64,000 nt of DNA. Origin: CAYXDO01 sp964463485. Lineage in GTDB: Bacteria > Myxococcota > Kuafuiibacteriia > Kuafuiibacteriales > Kuafuiibacteriaceae. A program made the position numbers and the translations under genes. The notes beneath the pieces were generated by a model. The model was not told where the DNA came from. It did no database searches and saw only the letters and a list, made by a program, of their open reading frames with translations. Numbering within the stretch: position 1 is the first letter of the stretch; the number at the start of each line of letters is the position of its first letter. Location of the stretch: assembly GCA_964463485.1 (NCBI GenBank), contig CAYXDO010000014.1:1-64000 (forward strand), in the 5' to 3' direction. Shown one piece after another: positions 45,228-55,159 of the stretch.

Positions 45228-48200
45228 CCGAGTCTCTCGAGCGTCAAGGCCTCGGGGGCCGCTCCGCCGAGGCAAATTGGCTGACTCACAAGCTCGGTCG
45301 CGCTCCCATCGTTTGGGTGACTGGCCCACGCGGTATCGGAAAAACGACGATCGTGGAGCTCACGCTCCAGGCAGCGACCGGTGCGCACTGGATCTTCCTG
45401 GACGCGCGACATTTCACCAGGGCAGACGCGAAGGTCGAGCGTGCCTCGCTCCTCGAGGCGCTCGCCACGGCTGTACTCACCGAGCTCGAACAGCAAGTAC
45501 ATCTTCCTCCGGCCGCCTGGGCCGCGGACGGTCGTTGGAGGGCCTTCGTCGATCACGCGCTTCCGTGCCTTGGCAGCGCGACCTGGGTCTTCGCTCTGGA
45601 CGAGACGGATGTTTGGTCCTCAAACGTTCTCGTCGAGGTTACGGCCGCGCTGCGAGGCGTCGCCAATCGGCTCCGGTACCCGAGTCGAGCGATGACATGG
45701 ATTCTGATTCGAGGGGATCGTTGGGGTGAGGATCGGGCGGATCTCCCGCGTATGGCGGATCCCGTGCTCGAGGTCGGGCCGCTCGACTCGAGCGCGATCG
45801 TCGCGGTCTGTGCGAAGCTTGCGGACCAGGGAAAGAATGCGTCTGCCGAGGCTCTCGCACTCATCGAGCAACTCACAGCTGGCTATCCGCTCGCCTTGGC
45901 CGCACTCGTCGAAGCGCTGAAGACCGTTGAGCCAGATGAATCCGGACAGGAAATCTGGCCGTACCCACCTTCGTCTCTCCAACCGTGGGGAGTATGGCGG
46001 GCGCTCGAGCGCCTCGAGGCGCAGGCGATGGGTCACGGTTCTGCGTTGTCGAGGGGCGAGAGCTTCGAACGGATGGAACACGCGCTGCTCCAGGCCGATC
46101 CTCCGGCGCGCAAAATGCTTTTGACCGTCGCGACCGTCGAGCAGCTCGAGTGGACGGAGATTTCGCTCTTGGAGGCGCTCGAACGAGCTTGGCCGGAAGA
46201 GCTATGGAACAATCCGGAAAGTGTCTCCCTCTTCGAGTCCACACTCCGAGGACTCGTACGGACTCACATGCTGGTGCGCGTCGGCGTCGATGGCGCGCGC
46301 CACGTCGTGCCGATGCTCGCGAGATTTTGTCTCGCGCTCGGGACTGCCAAAATTCGGGCCTGGGAGAGACCGCACCTTCACGAGGTTGACCTCTTGCTCC
46401 AAGAGGTCAACACCGCGACGACTGACGAGACGAGGACGGAGTTGCTCCGACGGGCGCTGGACGCCGACGATAGTGATCCCCGGGCCCTCCTCGCTCTCGC
46501 GAGGATTTGTGCACGTGGTTCGGAGTCGACTCAAGCCGAGTCGTTGGGTGAGGCGCGGCGACTCTATTCGCGGGCACTGCGGGTGCTGCCCCAGCGAGCG
46601 TCCGAGCGGCGAGGTGTCGAGAGCGAGCTGCTGCACGTGCTCCAGCGGCTCGTCGCAGCGGGCGCTCCGGAGGATGCGATCGGAGAGTTGGCGAGAGGTG
46701 ATCCGTATTTTGCGGACGACTCTCGAACGGCGAGAGCGCTGCATTTGTGGCTCGAGCGGCGCTGGTCCCAGGCGTGGGAGACTCCTCCGCCCAAGGAGAT
46801 CGACCTCGCCTCATCGCGGCATCGATGGGAACAGCGAGCGGAGGGTCTCTTCGTTACTCTCCCTGGACATCGAGAGTTCGTCGCCAGAGCCCTTGGGTCG
46901 CACCTGGCCACTTGGCCCAGCCCGGATCTCGAGTGGCTGAACGCGCTGCTGGCGATCATGCCCGATCTTCCGGCTGTCGACCTCGATCGAGCGCCTTCTC
47001 CCGTGCTGTGGTCGATGCTCTATTCGGCGTGGAACACTCGAGACCGACTGTTCACGCCGGCTGCGCATGCACTTTCGTCCAAGGACTGGCTTGCGTTGGT
47101 CCGCTGGTGTCCGGGCTCGGGCCCGGCCATCTCGGTGCTGACCCAGTATCTCGCCGAAACTGTCTCCGCACTGGGAGGGGCCGACGCCCTCGAATTCGGG
47201 CCGCTCCTTCTGTGGCTTAGGGAGCGCGACAAACCAATGGGCGACGCGGCCGTTTCCCATGTGCTCCGCTCGCTCAAGCGCCCTGCCGTCGGGCCTGTGA
47301 GTCGAGACGCGGTCCGGGCGTGGCGCGAGCTCGCTCCAGACCTCGAGCTGACCTCCCACGATACCGCCGATCAATTCAAGAAGACCTTCATCTCCGGTTG
47401 GCGCCAAATCAGCGAACCCGAGAAGCTGGACGGCGTGGAACATCGGTTGATCGAGCGCGACTCCGGACCCGAGCCACGTCCGCGAGCCCTCCATCGACTG
47501 TTTCCCTCTCAACAAGGGCTTGAGCTCGACTTGGCCGAGGCTTCGTTTGCACGTGAGCAGCGCCTGCTTGAATGGCTTGGCGACTCGCGAGTGAACGCGG
47601 TTCCTCGCCTCCTCGATACCGGCTCGTTGGTCGACGACTCTAACAACAAACTCGGCTTCTACTCGGTCGTGTCCGAGCCTGCATCGGAGCGCGAGGCGAC
47701 CTCGCTGCGCACGCTCATCCGAAGACAAACCTCGAACGGCCGCAGTGTGGCCAGCCTCAGCCGAAGCTCCTTCTGGCACATGATCGCCTCGCTCTTCGAG
47801 GCTTTGAGCCACATGCACCAGAGGGCCGTGTTTCATCGATCCGCGCGGCCCGACTACGTCCGTGTGAGTCTTCCCGAAGATCCGAAGCGCGAGCCCTGGC
47901 GGGTGACCTTGATCGGCATGGAATGGAGCTATTACCTCCGGAACCCAACGGGTATGGGTGCCTATCCGCGTCGACGCCTGGACTACTCGCTCGCCCCAGA
48001 GACTCTTTCAGCTCCGTACGGCGAGACTTTCGGCACCGACCTCTTTTCGATGGGCGTACTCATCGCTGAATGCCTCGCGTCCGATCGGCTCGACCTCGGC
48101 CCGTTCGCTGAAGGTGAGTACAGCCGCGCAACCCAGATCAGGCACATAGAAGCTTGGCTGAGCAAGCTCGAGCACGAATCGAGCTCGGTCCGCGCCTTCG

Positions 48201-50929
48201 TGCGCTGGCTCCTGTCCATCGAGCCAAAGGACCGCCCCAGCGCCGCCGTCGCCCGCCTCGAGGCCCAACGCCAAGCCCTCGACCCCAAAGAGCTCGGAGC
48301 CTTACCGATTTTCGCGCACCTCGGAGGCTCAGATCCCCTGGCGAGCAGCGCGACGCTTCCTCACTGGCTGCGCGACCGTGCCGAGTGGATCGACCAGATC
48401 CCCTTCGACGAGCCCAACACCTGGCGGAGACTCTTCCGCAGACAACTCTGCCAGGAGCTTGCAGGCGCCTCCATTTTTGTGAACTCGATCGGCCTCGCCC
48501 AGCGAGCTCTCGATGGTCCCGAGGCCCCCGAAAAATGGCCCTTGTTTCTGATGAGCAAGAGCGGCCTGGAATTCCGGCTGGGAAAGGCGTCCCTCGAGCT
48601 CGAAGGCGAGCCCCGCAGGCAGAGAGAGTCGGGGGCGTTTCTCGAGGTCGCGCGCCGATTTGAGGGCGACTCTCCCTTTGGTCCTCCCATCGGACAGCTC
48701 CCAGAAGCCGGTGACATCCGGTTTTTCGCGATAGACGAGGTCGACTCGCTCCAAGGAGTCGACAGTGAGTCGTATGAGATTCTCCGAAGCCGTGATCGTG
48801 GCTGGGCGCCGCTGTTCGAGTCCGCCGAGCAAGCACTGAAGGCCGAGCAGACCGAGACTTCGATCGTGCAGAGGCGACTGGCCCTCCATGCCATGCTCAA
48901 CCTCGCCAACGAAGCCGAGTACGAGCTCGTCGGAGGAGAAATCGAATACGTTCGAGTAGAGGACCCTGCTTTCCCGAACATGCTCCTCGTTCGTGAGCCA
49001 TCGGCGGCAAGTGCGTCCGCCTCGAGCGCGCCCAGCCCCCTCCAGCGTATTTTCGCCGCTTGGACCGATGTGGATCCCGTGGTGGAGGTGGCCTCCAAAC
49101 AGGGCGCGCGAGCCATCACCGAGATTCCTTTTCCCGACCCATCCCTCGCCATCGGACCCAATGGCACCGTGGCCCTCGCTGGCATGAAGTTCGGCCTGAG
49201 TCCGGCACGGTGGAGCCTGATACCGCCTATGGGCGTGCTGCGAAGCCCGGTCGCCGAGTTGGCGCTGAGCTTGTTTCGCCGACGCCGTCGGGTCCTACGA
49301 GAGCTGCTCGACCAGCCGAACGTCCTCGATGCGTTGGCCGATCCCACAAACTCGTCCCGCGTGGTGCCTGGCTTGCGAAAACCGTTCGAGTATCCAGGTC
49401 TCGACGACGACAAGAAAGCCTGTCTGCGGCAAATGGACGAAGTCCGGCCCCTGCTGGCCGTACGCGGGCCTCCCGGTACCGGCAAGACTCAGCTAAGCCT
49501 GGCCACTCTCCATCGCGAGCTGAATCGAAATCCCCACGCCCGAATCGCTGTGGTCGCGCCTACTCACGACGCTCTCGATCACTTGCTCGAGAGCTTTCTG
49601 GCCTCCTCGGATCGGGGACCGGCTTTCGAGAGGCGAGTTTTGTCCGCGACCGTCGTCCGGATTCCTTCTGGCAAGCGTCCTCTCGACCAATATCCTGCGA
49701 CCGTCAAAACCAAGTTACCCTCGGTGCAGGCGGAGGAGCTTTACCGCAGGCTGCGAGGCTGGATCGACGGATCTCGAGCTCGACCTCACTCACCCGCCGG
49801 GCAACTCGCCTCCGCGGTCGAGGCGGAGTTGAAGCTCCTCGGCGGCACCAGCGAAGATCCGACCAGCGGGCTGGCCGCCTGGTTGGCTGACTCGGCGAAC
49901 GTCCTGTTGGCGACGGCCAACTCCGGTCCCATTGCGCGAGTTGCGCCTGACAGCTTCGACCTCTTGATCGCAGAGGAGTCCGGAAAATGTGGAGCCGTCG
50001 AGCTCGCCGGAGCCATGCGTGTCGCGCCGAGGTGGCTCATGATCGGTGACGAGCGCCAACTCCCGGCCTTTGGCCTTCAAGACGTCGAGGACAAAGTCTT
50101 CGACTCGATCAACGCGGCGTCGGAGGCAGGGTCGAGCCAGATACCTTCTCCGGTCGATACGTTGAACCTGTTCGGTCACGTCATTGCGCAGGAGGGGCCC
50201 CACACGCAAACGCTCACACACGCTTGGCGATTCCATCCAAAGCTCCTTGCCGTCGTCGCTTCGTTCTATGATGACAAAGCGACACTCATCCCCGGCGACG
50301 TCGACCTAGCCAGGAGGAAGACTCATGAGCTCCGTGCTTCTCGTCTTGGCAAGAATCTGAAGGATAATCTGAAGGATAAGCAGCTCGTCTGGGTCGATTT
50401 CGAAAACAGTGAGGCCTATCGGGAGCGCCGGGAGCTGGGCGGGGGAATTCACAATGAAGCCGAACGCCGAGCGATCGTAGGCTTCCTACGTGCCCTGGAC
50501 GCACGGTGCGCCCAGCCTCGACTCACGGTGTTATCGTTCTACAAGCGACAGGTCGAGCACCTTCGAGGATTGCTCGCAAACCAGGTGAATACCTTCGATG
50601 TCTTTGGAAAGCGCGGGATTGAAGACTTCGTGTCGACGGTCGACTCCTTTCAGGGTCGCCAAGCCCCGGTCGTCTTGCTGAGTATGTGCCGCAACAACAC
50701 CGAAACCGAGGCCTCACGACGTTTTGGGTTCCTGACGGACCGACGACGCGGAAACGTGGCCTTCTCGAGGGCGGAGAGTCTTCTCGTGATCTTCGGATGC
50801 CGCGCCCATTTCGCGGAGCTGAAGTGGGTCAAAGACCAAGTTCTGAGTCGGGTCCAGCTCTTCCTCAAGGCCTCGGATATCTTGAGTGATTCCGAGACAT
50901 CCAAGCTCATGGAGAGCGTCGGGCCGTGA
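45224..50929 (+). CDS. MkoA-like fusion: AAA-like ATPase, pseudokinase, SF1 helicase
   Basis: A 1901-residue protein (ATGA overlap fixes the start). Residues 1-300 form an AAA-like/STAND-type ATPase with Walker A GPRGIGKT (34-41) and Walker B LDETD (125-129). A helical region follows. Residues 740-1020 have a protein-kinase fold, but HRD is HRS (871-873) and DFG is IGM (897-899), and the usual ATP lysine is not apparent, so it is a pseudokinase. Residues 1380-1870 form a Upf1/COG1112-type SF1 helicase: GPPGTGKT (1415-1422), AEES (1583-1586), GDERQLPA (1608-1615), VDSFQG (1806-1811), and NVAFSRAE (1844-1851). Kinase plus COG1112 helicase next to a PLD gene is the Mokosh type I plan. An anti-phage role is inferred. 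Confidence 0.82.
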   Translation: MTESLERQGLGGRSAEANWLTHKLGRAPIVWVTGPRGIGKTTIVELTLQAATGAHWIFLDARHFTRADAKVERASLLEALATAVLTELEQQVHLPPAAWAADGRWRAFVDHALPCLGSATWVFALDETDVWSSNVLVEVTAALRGVANRLRYPSRAMTWILIRGDRWGEDRADLPRMADPVLEVGPLDSSAIVAVCAKLADQGKNASAEALALIEQLTAGYPLALAALVEALKTVEPDESGQEIWPYPPSSLQPWGVWRALERLEAQAMGHGSALSRGESFERMEHALLQADPPARKMLLTVATVEQLEWTEISLLEALERAWPEELWNNPESVSLFESTLRGLVRTHMLVRVGVDGARHVVPMLARFCLALGTAKIRAWERPHLHEVDLLLQEVNTATTDETRTELLRRALDADDSDPRALLALARICARGSESTQAESLGEARRLYSRALRVLPQRASERRGVESELLHVLQRLVAAGAPEDAIGELARGDPYFADDSRTARALHLWLERRWSQAWETPPPKEIDLASSRHRWEQRAEGLFVTLPGHREFVARALGSHLATWPSPDLEWLNALLAIMPDLPAVDLDRAPSPVLWSMLYSAWNTRDRLFTPAAHALSSKDWLALVRWCPGSGPAISVLTQYLAETVSALGGADALEFGPLLLWLRERDKPMGDAAVSHVLRSLKRPAVGPVSRDAVRAWRELAPDLELTSHDTADQFKKTFISGWRQISEPEKLDGVEHRLIERDSGPEPRPRALHRLFPSQQGLELDLAEASFAREQRLLEWLGDSRVNAVPRLLDTGSLVDDSNNKLGFYSVVSEPASEREATSLRTLIRRQTSNGRSVASLSRSSFWHMIASLFEALSHMHQRAVFHRSARPDYVRVSLPEDPKREPWRVTLIGMEWSYYLRNPTGMGAYPRRRLDYSLAPETLSAPYGETFGTDLFSMGVLIAECLASDRLDLGPFAEGEYSRATQIRHIEAWLSKLEHESSSVRAFVRWLLSIEPKDRPSAAVARLEAQRQALDPKELGALPIFAHLGGSDPLASSATLPHWLRDRAEWIDQIPFDEPNTWRRLFRRQLCQELAGASIFVNSIGLAQRALDGPEAPEKWPLFLMSKSGLEFRLGKASLELEGEPRRQRESGAFLEVARRFEGDSPFGPPIGQLPEAGDIRFFAIDEVDSLQGVDSESYEILRSRDRGWAPLFESAEQALKAEQTETSIVQRRLALHAMLNLANEAEYELVGGEIEYVRVEDPAFPNMLLVREPSAASASASSAPSPLQRIFAAWTDVDPVVEVASKQGARAITEIPFPDPSLAIGPNGTVALAGMKFGLSPARWSLIPPMGVLRSPVAELALSLFRRRRRVLRELLDQPNVLDALADPTNSSRVVPGLRKPFEYPGLDDDKKACLRQMDEVRPLLAVRGPPGTGKTQLSLATLHRELNRNPHARIAVVAPTHDALDHLLESFLASSDRGPAFERRVLSATVVRIPSGKRPLDQYPATVKTKLPSVQAEELYRRLRGWIDGSRARPHSPAGQLASAVEAELKLLGGTSEDPTSGLAAWLADSANVLLATANSGPIARVAPDSFDLLIAEESGKCGAVELAGAMRVAPRWLMIGDERQLPAFGLQDVEDKVFDSINAASEAGSSQIPSPVDTLNLFGHVIAQEGPHTQTLTHAWRFHPKLLAVVASFYDDKATLIPGDVDLARRKTHELRASRLGKNLKDNLKDKQLVWVDFENSEAYRERRELGGGIHNEAERRAIVGFLRALDARCAQPRLTVLSFYKRQVEHLRGLLANQVNTFDVFGKRGIEDFVSTVDSFQGRQAPVVLLSMCRNNTETEASRRFGFLTDRRRGNVAFSRAESLLVIFGCRAHFAELKWVKDQVLSRVQLFLKASDILSDSETSKLMESVGP

Positions 50930-53049
50930 CCGAGGAGCGCTCCGAGGACGGTCGACGAACGCTCTACGCTCGGGGCAGAGTCTATCGTCTGACCCTGTCG
51001 GGGCGCGTCCAGGAATCATGGCTGGAACGCGCGATCCTGGCGGCCTGCGCGCAAACCAAACTCACTCTGTCGGACCTGCTGTCCGCCGCGCGTCTCGACC
51101 ACCGGGCCCCGAAGAGAGTCCCGCTACCCGAGGGTCTGTTCGTCGACGCCGTGGCGAAGCTGTTGGAGCGAGGACGACTGTCCGTGAAGCCTTCCGACGG
51201 AAGCCTCTGCGTAGGCGGTACGCCGTCCCCGGAGCTCGACGCTGCGAACTCTGTCGACGTCGAGGTCTGGCGAGACGACGCCACGGGTACCATCTGGCCG
51301 CTCGACTCGGTTGGGGCTCCGAGGGTCCGCACGGCGGCATCCAGGGACCAAATCCGAAGGAGCGGACCGGTGCTCGGCGTCGATCTTATGAGGGCCTCGA
51401 GCGCCCGAATCATCGAAGAGCTCCGGCTTCGAATGCCCGGCGCAGTACCCGACGTCGCGTCGGAGGTACTCGGGCGCCAAATGGCCCAGCAGTTTGAGTT
51501 TCTCAAGATCGAGGCCGTCGAACGCGAGGACGGCCGCTTGGCCGTGACCTCGCTCGTTCCGTGGCGCTTGCGCGCCGCCTGGGCCCGAGTTTCCCTGCCC
51601 GGAATCGAGCTTGCCCCACGAGATTCGATCCGCGTCGAAGCGACCCCGGAGCCCCCTAGCTGGAATCGCTCCTTCGATCGGTGGGTCGCGGCGATCGATA
51701 GCAACGAGGAAACCGGTCCCGCTCAGAGCGAGCTGCTGAGTCTTTTGGATCGTCGCCTATATCCCCGACTCGTGCGGTCCACCGACATATTCGAGAGTGT
51801 ACCCTCGACGCGCCACCAGACTTACATGGGAGCCGGCCCGAACTCTGCCGGGCACCTCCGTGCGCTCATGAAGGAGGTCCCCGCTGGGCTAGCCATCAAA
51901 GTGGACTCGACGGAGGCCTTTGTCGCTGTCGATTCCCACACCCTTTTTCTCGGGGGCTCCTTCAATCCCCAGCACAAAGGAAGCCATAGCTTCAAAGTCA
52001 TGGGCTGGGTCGCCGTCACCGCCTTTCTGCGGGCCGCAATCGGCGAAGAAGTCGCTATCTCTTCCGAGCCCGACTCACCGACCGTCTCGCGCCTCCGTAA
52101 CGCGATCGACGGCGCGGCTCGCTCGATGGACCCCGAGCTCGCGCGCCGTGTACCCATCGAGGTCGACGTCGGCCACCCGGTCATTTGGCTGAGCACCGAC
52201 GACGCCGAGTTTCTCGCGGCCTCCATCGAGTGGACGATCATTGCCCTCTCTCCCAAGCTCGACCGCCCCCCCGCGTGGATTCGAAATGCCTCCGGCGAGC
52301 CTACCGTCGGCCTCTACTGCACCACCCCAACCGAGCCGACGAGCCCACCAGACGTGTGGATCTCGAACACTGGCGGCTGGGTCTTGGTGGGCTACTGGTC
52401 GATCGGATATTTCGGCTGCAGGCAATCGGCCGAGCTCGGCTCCACTCTTCGAGACATGATCGGTGACTGGGAGCTTCAGGCTCTGGAGACGGATGCGCCA
52501 ACCGTCGCTCCCAGCCCTCCAAACCACAATCCGTCCCCACTGTCGAAACCTGTCCCGCCGATCGGAGCTCCGAAGCCGACGCCGACAAACGAACCCAATC
52601 CACCGAATGCGCCCTCTCCCCTGCAATCGGACGTGACGAGTTCGAAGGCACCAGTGGCCAAGGCACCCGGGGCTCCTTCAGTCGCACCTGGACCTGAAAA
52701 TATTGTCAGATCGATACTCGCTCAGCTCGGCCAGACGCCCGTCGAAGGGGACTGGCAGCTCGAGTACGATAGACTCTTCAAAGCCATAGGCAAGCTCGAC
52801 TTCGTCTCGAAGAACGACCGTGGCGCAAAGCTCTTGGTCGCCCTGCTCGCTGCTCGAGTCAACGCGCTCCAAGAAGGTTGGCCAAAGCCCTTGCCCAACC
52901 TCATCAAAGCCCTGATCGGGTTCACGAAGAAGACTCAAATTGGACTCATCCATGGACTCAGCAGGCAACACACGAGTCAATCATGGCTCGAGGAAGCCCA
53001 CAGCGCTGAGCAGGCGCTGGTCGAGCTCTTCGAGCCCAAGGGGCCTTAG
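50926..53049 (+). CDS. MkoB-like partner with degenerate PLD motif
   Basis: A 707-residue protein whose GTG overlaps the helicase stop (GTGA). Around residues 328-347 the sequence reads STEAFVAVD, then LFLGGSFN. This is the layout of a phospholipase-D nuclease half (HxKxxxxD followed by GSxN), but His and Lys are Thr329 and Ala331, while Asp336 and GSFN (344-347) remain. A Pro-rich linker (about 525-585) separates a C-terminal helical domain. Known MkoB proteins carry PLD domains. If the motif is truly inactive, this protein may bind rather than cut nucleic acid. It is last of the operon. Confidence 0.68.
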   Translation: MTEERSEDGRRTLYARGRVYRLTLSGRVQESWLERAILAACAQTKLTLSDLLSAARLDHRAPKRVPLPEGLFVDAVAKLLERGRLSVKPSDGSLCVGGTPSPELDAANSVDVEVWRDDATGTIWPLDSVGAPRVRTAASRDQIRRSGPVLGVDLMRASSARIIEELRLRMPGAVPDVASEVLGRQMAQQFEFLKIEAVEREDGRLAVTSLVPWRLRAAWARVSLPGIELAPRDSIRVEATPEPPSWNRSFDRWVAAIDSNEETGPAQSELLSLLDRRLYPRLVRSTDIFESVPSTRHQTYMGAGPNSAGHLRALMKEVPAGLAIKVDSTEAFVAVDSHTLFLGGSFNPQHKGSHSFKVMGWVAVTAFLRAAIGEEVAISSEPDSPTVSRLRNAIDGAARSMDPELARRVPIEVDVGHPVIWLSTDDAEFLAASIEWTIIALSPKLDRPPAWIRNASGEPTVGLYCTTPTEPTSPPDVWISNTGGWVLVGYWSIGYFGCRQSAELGSTLRDMIGDWELQALETDAPTVAPSPPNHNPSPLSKPVPPIGAPKPTPTNEPNPPNAPSPLQSDVTSSKAPVAKAPGAPSVAPGPENIVRSILAQLGQTPVEGDWQLEYDRLFKAIGKLDFVSKNDRGAKLLVALLAARVNALQEGWPKPLPNLIKALIGFTKKTQIGLIHGLSRQHTSQSWLEEAHSAEQALVELFEPKGP

Positions 53050-53219
53050 AGGTCGTTTCGTCGTCGCGATTCCATGCTCACGGATGGATACGCTGATCCC
53101 CCGCTCTGGGAATCGCAAGAGGTATCAACAATCTCGCGCGGCTAGTCTAGGGCCCGCATCGCGCAACTGATTTCGCGGCCGGAGCCCAGATCCTGGGCGC
53201 CGGATCGTCGTTGGTGTCA

Positions 53220-53815
53220 TGTCGCGTCGGCGGTCGCGACCGCGTGGGTGATTGCTTCGGTGCGGACGAGGAGACTGTGGGCGGAGCATTGGTATCTCAA
53301 GGTCGTCCTCACGAAGTCGGTGGCCGAGGTCGCCGGCACGCCGGCCGAAGACCTGACACGTTCTTTGGTCGAACTTGAGATAGGAAGCTCCTGGATTTCG
53401 ACGAGACCCAGGTGACGAGAGTTCGGGTCTCGGAGGGTGCGACATTTCTCAAGTTCGAAAAGAACGCGGCCGACGAGTGGGGGGCCACGCTCGCCCACAC
53501 TAGGCAAGCCCAAAGGCTACAAGCTCGACGGAATCATCGACACGGTTCCGACCGTGCGAGCGACTCGATACGACACTAACGATCCGGCCGCGGAGCTTCG
53601 ACCCGCGACGAAATCAGTGGCACATTACGGGCCCAAGGGATTGCTTGGCACGCTGTTGGTAGGTCGTTCATGGAAAGTGGTGAACGTGCTGACGTTTGCG
53701 ATGGTCGAGGGGCGAAGAAGGTAGCCGTGGTGGAGACCTCGGCGGTGGACTCGATCCCCGACGAACTCGGGGAGCTACTCGACGGCAAGTGGGAAACCGA
53801 CTTCCGCGCGTCGCC
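53220..53815 (+). pseudogene. Frameshifted DUF4340-like relic
   Basis: Read in successive frames, this stretch gives VVLTKSVAEVAGTPAEDL, then KLLDFDETQVTRVRVSEG and FLKFEKNAADEW (from 53385), then GYKLDGIIDTVPTVRATRY (from about 53510), then KKVAVVETSAVDSIPDEL (from about 53715). The order fits DUF4340 domains, where a strand 'V.RV.V' is followed by an 'L.K....W' strand, a helix, and a late 'V.VV..S.V..LP..L' segment. Three frame changes are needed, so it is decayed. The remainder of 53050-54157 holds nothing else I can support. Confidence 0.5.
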
Positions 53816-54157
53816 GAGATCGATCTCGGTGCCAGCCCGAGACCCGCCAATGTCAACTTCGCAGGCGCCGAGCTTCGGGGACTCGGGGTCGGTCGGGTTG
53901 ACCGATCTCGACGGAATCTCTATTCATTTTCGACGCCGCCGTTCGTAACGGGACGCGGCCATCGCTCCGAGATTAATCTCACTGCAATTCAAGTCATCTC
54001 TGACTTCGATCTCGGCTGGTGTAATCTCCGTCGCCGCTATTTACGGGGTGTGTTGGGCTGGGCTTGAATCGGGCGGCTCGATAAAACGTCGGGCAAGGAG
54101 GCCGTCTGTGACAAAAATTGGATTGATAAGCACGCTGGTCGTGCGGGAGGTACACCG

Positions 54158-55159
54158 ATGATCGCGAACCACATGATGAAGGAGAAAGTCTCCGCCGAGG
54201 GGAGCCTTCGCAGGCTCTTCAGAAACCTCGTGGTGGCAGCGCTGCTGATTGGCGTGGCGTGCGGTGGTATCGAGCAAGACGGTGACGAGGAGGTCGGTGA
54301 GTCCAAGGAGGCCCTCGTGGCGGGTCTCTACTGTGGCGACGGCAGCGCCGGTCGACCCACGCGCGGCACTCTCTACCGATACAACGGCGCCACGTTCTCC
54401 GTGGATCGGGTCTGCGGCGGCGCGGGGACGTGCGGCGTCAACGCTGCCGGCGTGAACGACGCTTGCGTCACGAACTCATCCGTCCTCGAGAACGCCATCG
54501 CCAACGCAGCCCGCAGCGTTCACGGCTCAAACGCTCCGGTGGCGGCTCCGGCGTCGTTGGTGAGCGCCAACCCGGCGGCTACGTGGCTCACCGACGTGTC
54601 CGGTTTGGCGGGAGCGCAGGTCCGCGCGGCGATCTTGGACTACAGCCGCTTCATGGGTTCGGCGACGAACCAGCCGCCGTCGGCCAGTGTGCGGGCGTCG
54701 ATGGTCGCTCGCCTCACGAGCTTCAACGCCGTCGACCGAGATGCCGTCGTGAATCGAATCGTAGCGCGCTACGCTCGCACCGTGCCGACCACTGACCAGC
54801 AGACTCTCGATTTCTTGGGAGTTCGGACGCAGTGCAAGGAGTTCGCCGACCGCATGGTGCGCCTCGGCGGCGGGACGTCGGCGACGTACGCGTCGTACTT
54901 GACGAGGAAGGTCAGCCGACACAGCGAGTTCCGACGGGGGCTCGTGGCGGTCAAGGGCACCAACGCCCACGCCGGAATCATCACCGCCGTGACGCGGGAC
55001 GCCACCGGAAACATCACGGGGATCGAGTTGACGGAGACAAATTGGGGCACCGGTTGGAATAGCCCGATCGGGCAGGTGCCTTGGAGCCGAGTGATCGCGA
55101 AGCGAACCCTCACGGTCGCCCAGTTCACCGCGGCGTACTCGGCCACGCGAAACCAATAG
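54158..55159 (+). CDS. Lipoprotein with CHAP-like amidase/peptidase domain
   Basis: A 333-residue protein. GGAGG seven bases before the ATG and a signal peptide with lipobox GVAC support the start. After an acidic stretch and a small disulfide-type region, residues 215-320 look like a CHAP/NlpC-P60 relative: Cys226 in TQCKEFADRMV, His271 in NAHAGIITAV, and a polar residue in ETNWGTGW (Glu293/Asn295). Such enzymes cut peptidoglycan peptides. It sits at the right end of the island, just before the repeat block and glmS. The enzyme call rests on motif order only. Confidence 0.65.
   Translation: MIANHMMKEKVSAEGSLRRLFRNLVVAALLIGVACGGIEQDGDEEVGESKEALVAGLYCGDGSAGRPTRGTLYRYNGATFSVDRVCGGAGTCGVNAAGVNDACVTNSSVLENAIANAARSVHGSNAPVAAPASLVSANPAATWLTDVSGLAGAQVRAAILDYSRFMGSATNQPPSASVRASMVARLTSFNAVDRDAVVNRIVARYARTVPTTDQQTLDFLGVRTQCKEFADRMVRLGGGTSATYASYLTRKVSRHSEFRRGLVAVKGTNAHAGIITAVTRDATGNITGIELTETNWGTGWNSPIGQVPWSRVIAKRTLTVAQFTAAYSATRNQ

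Noticed and set aside
53217..53513. Minus-strand open frame of 98 codons
   Set aside because: The plus strand carries DUF4340-like pieces; the minus reading has no motif or ribosome-binding site.
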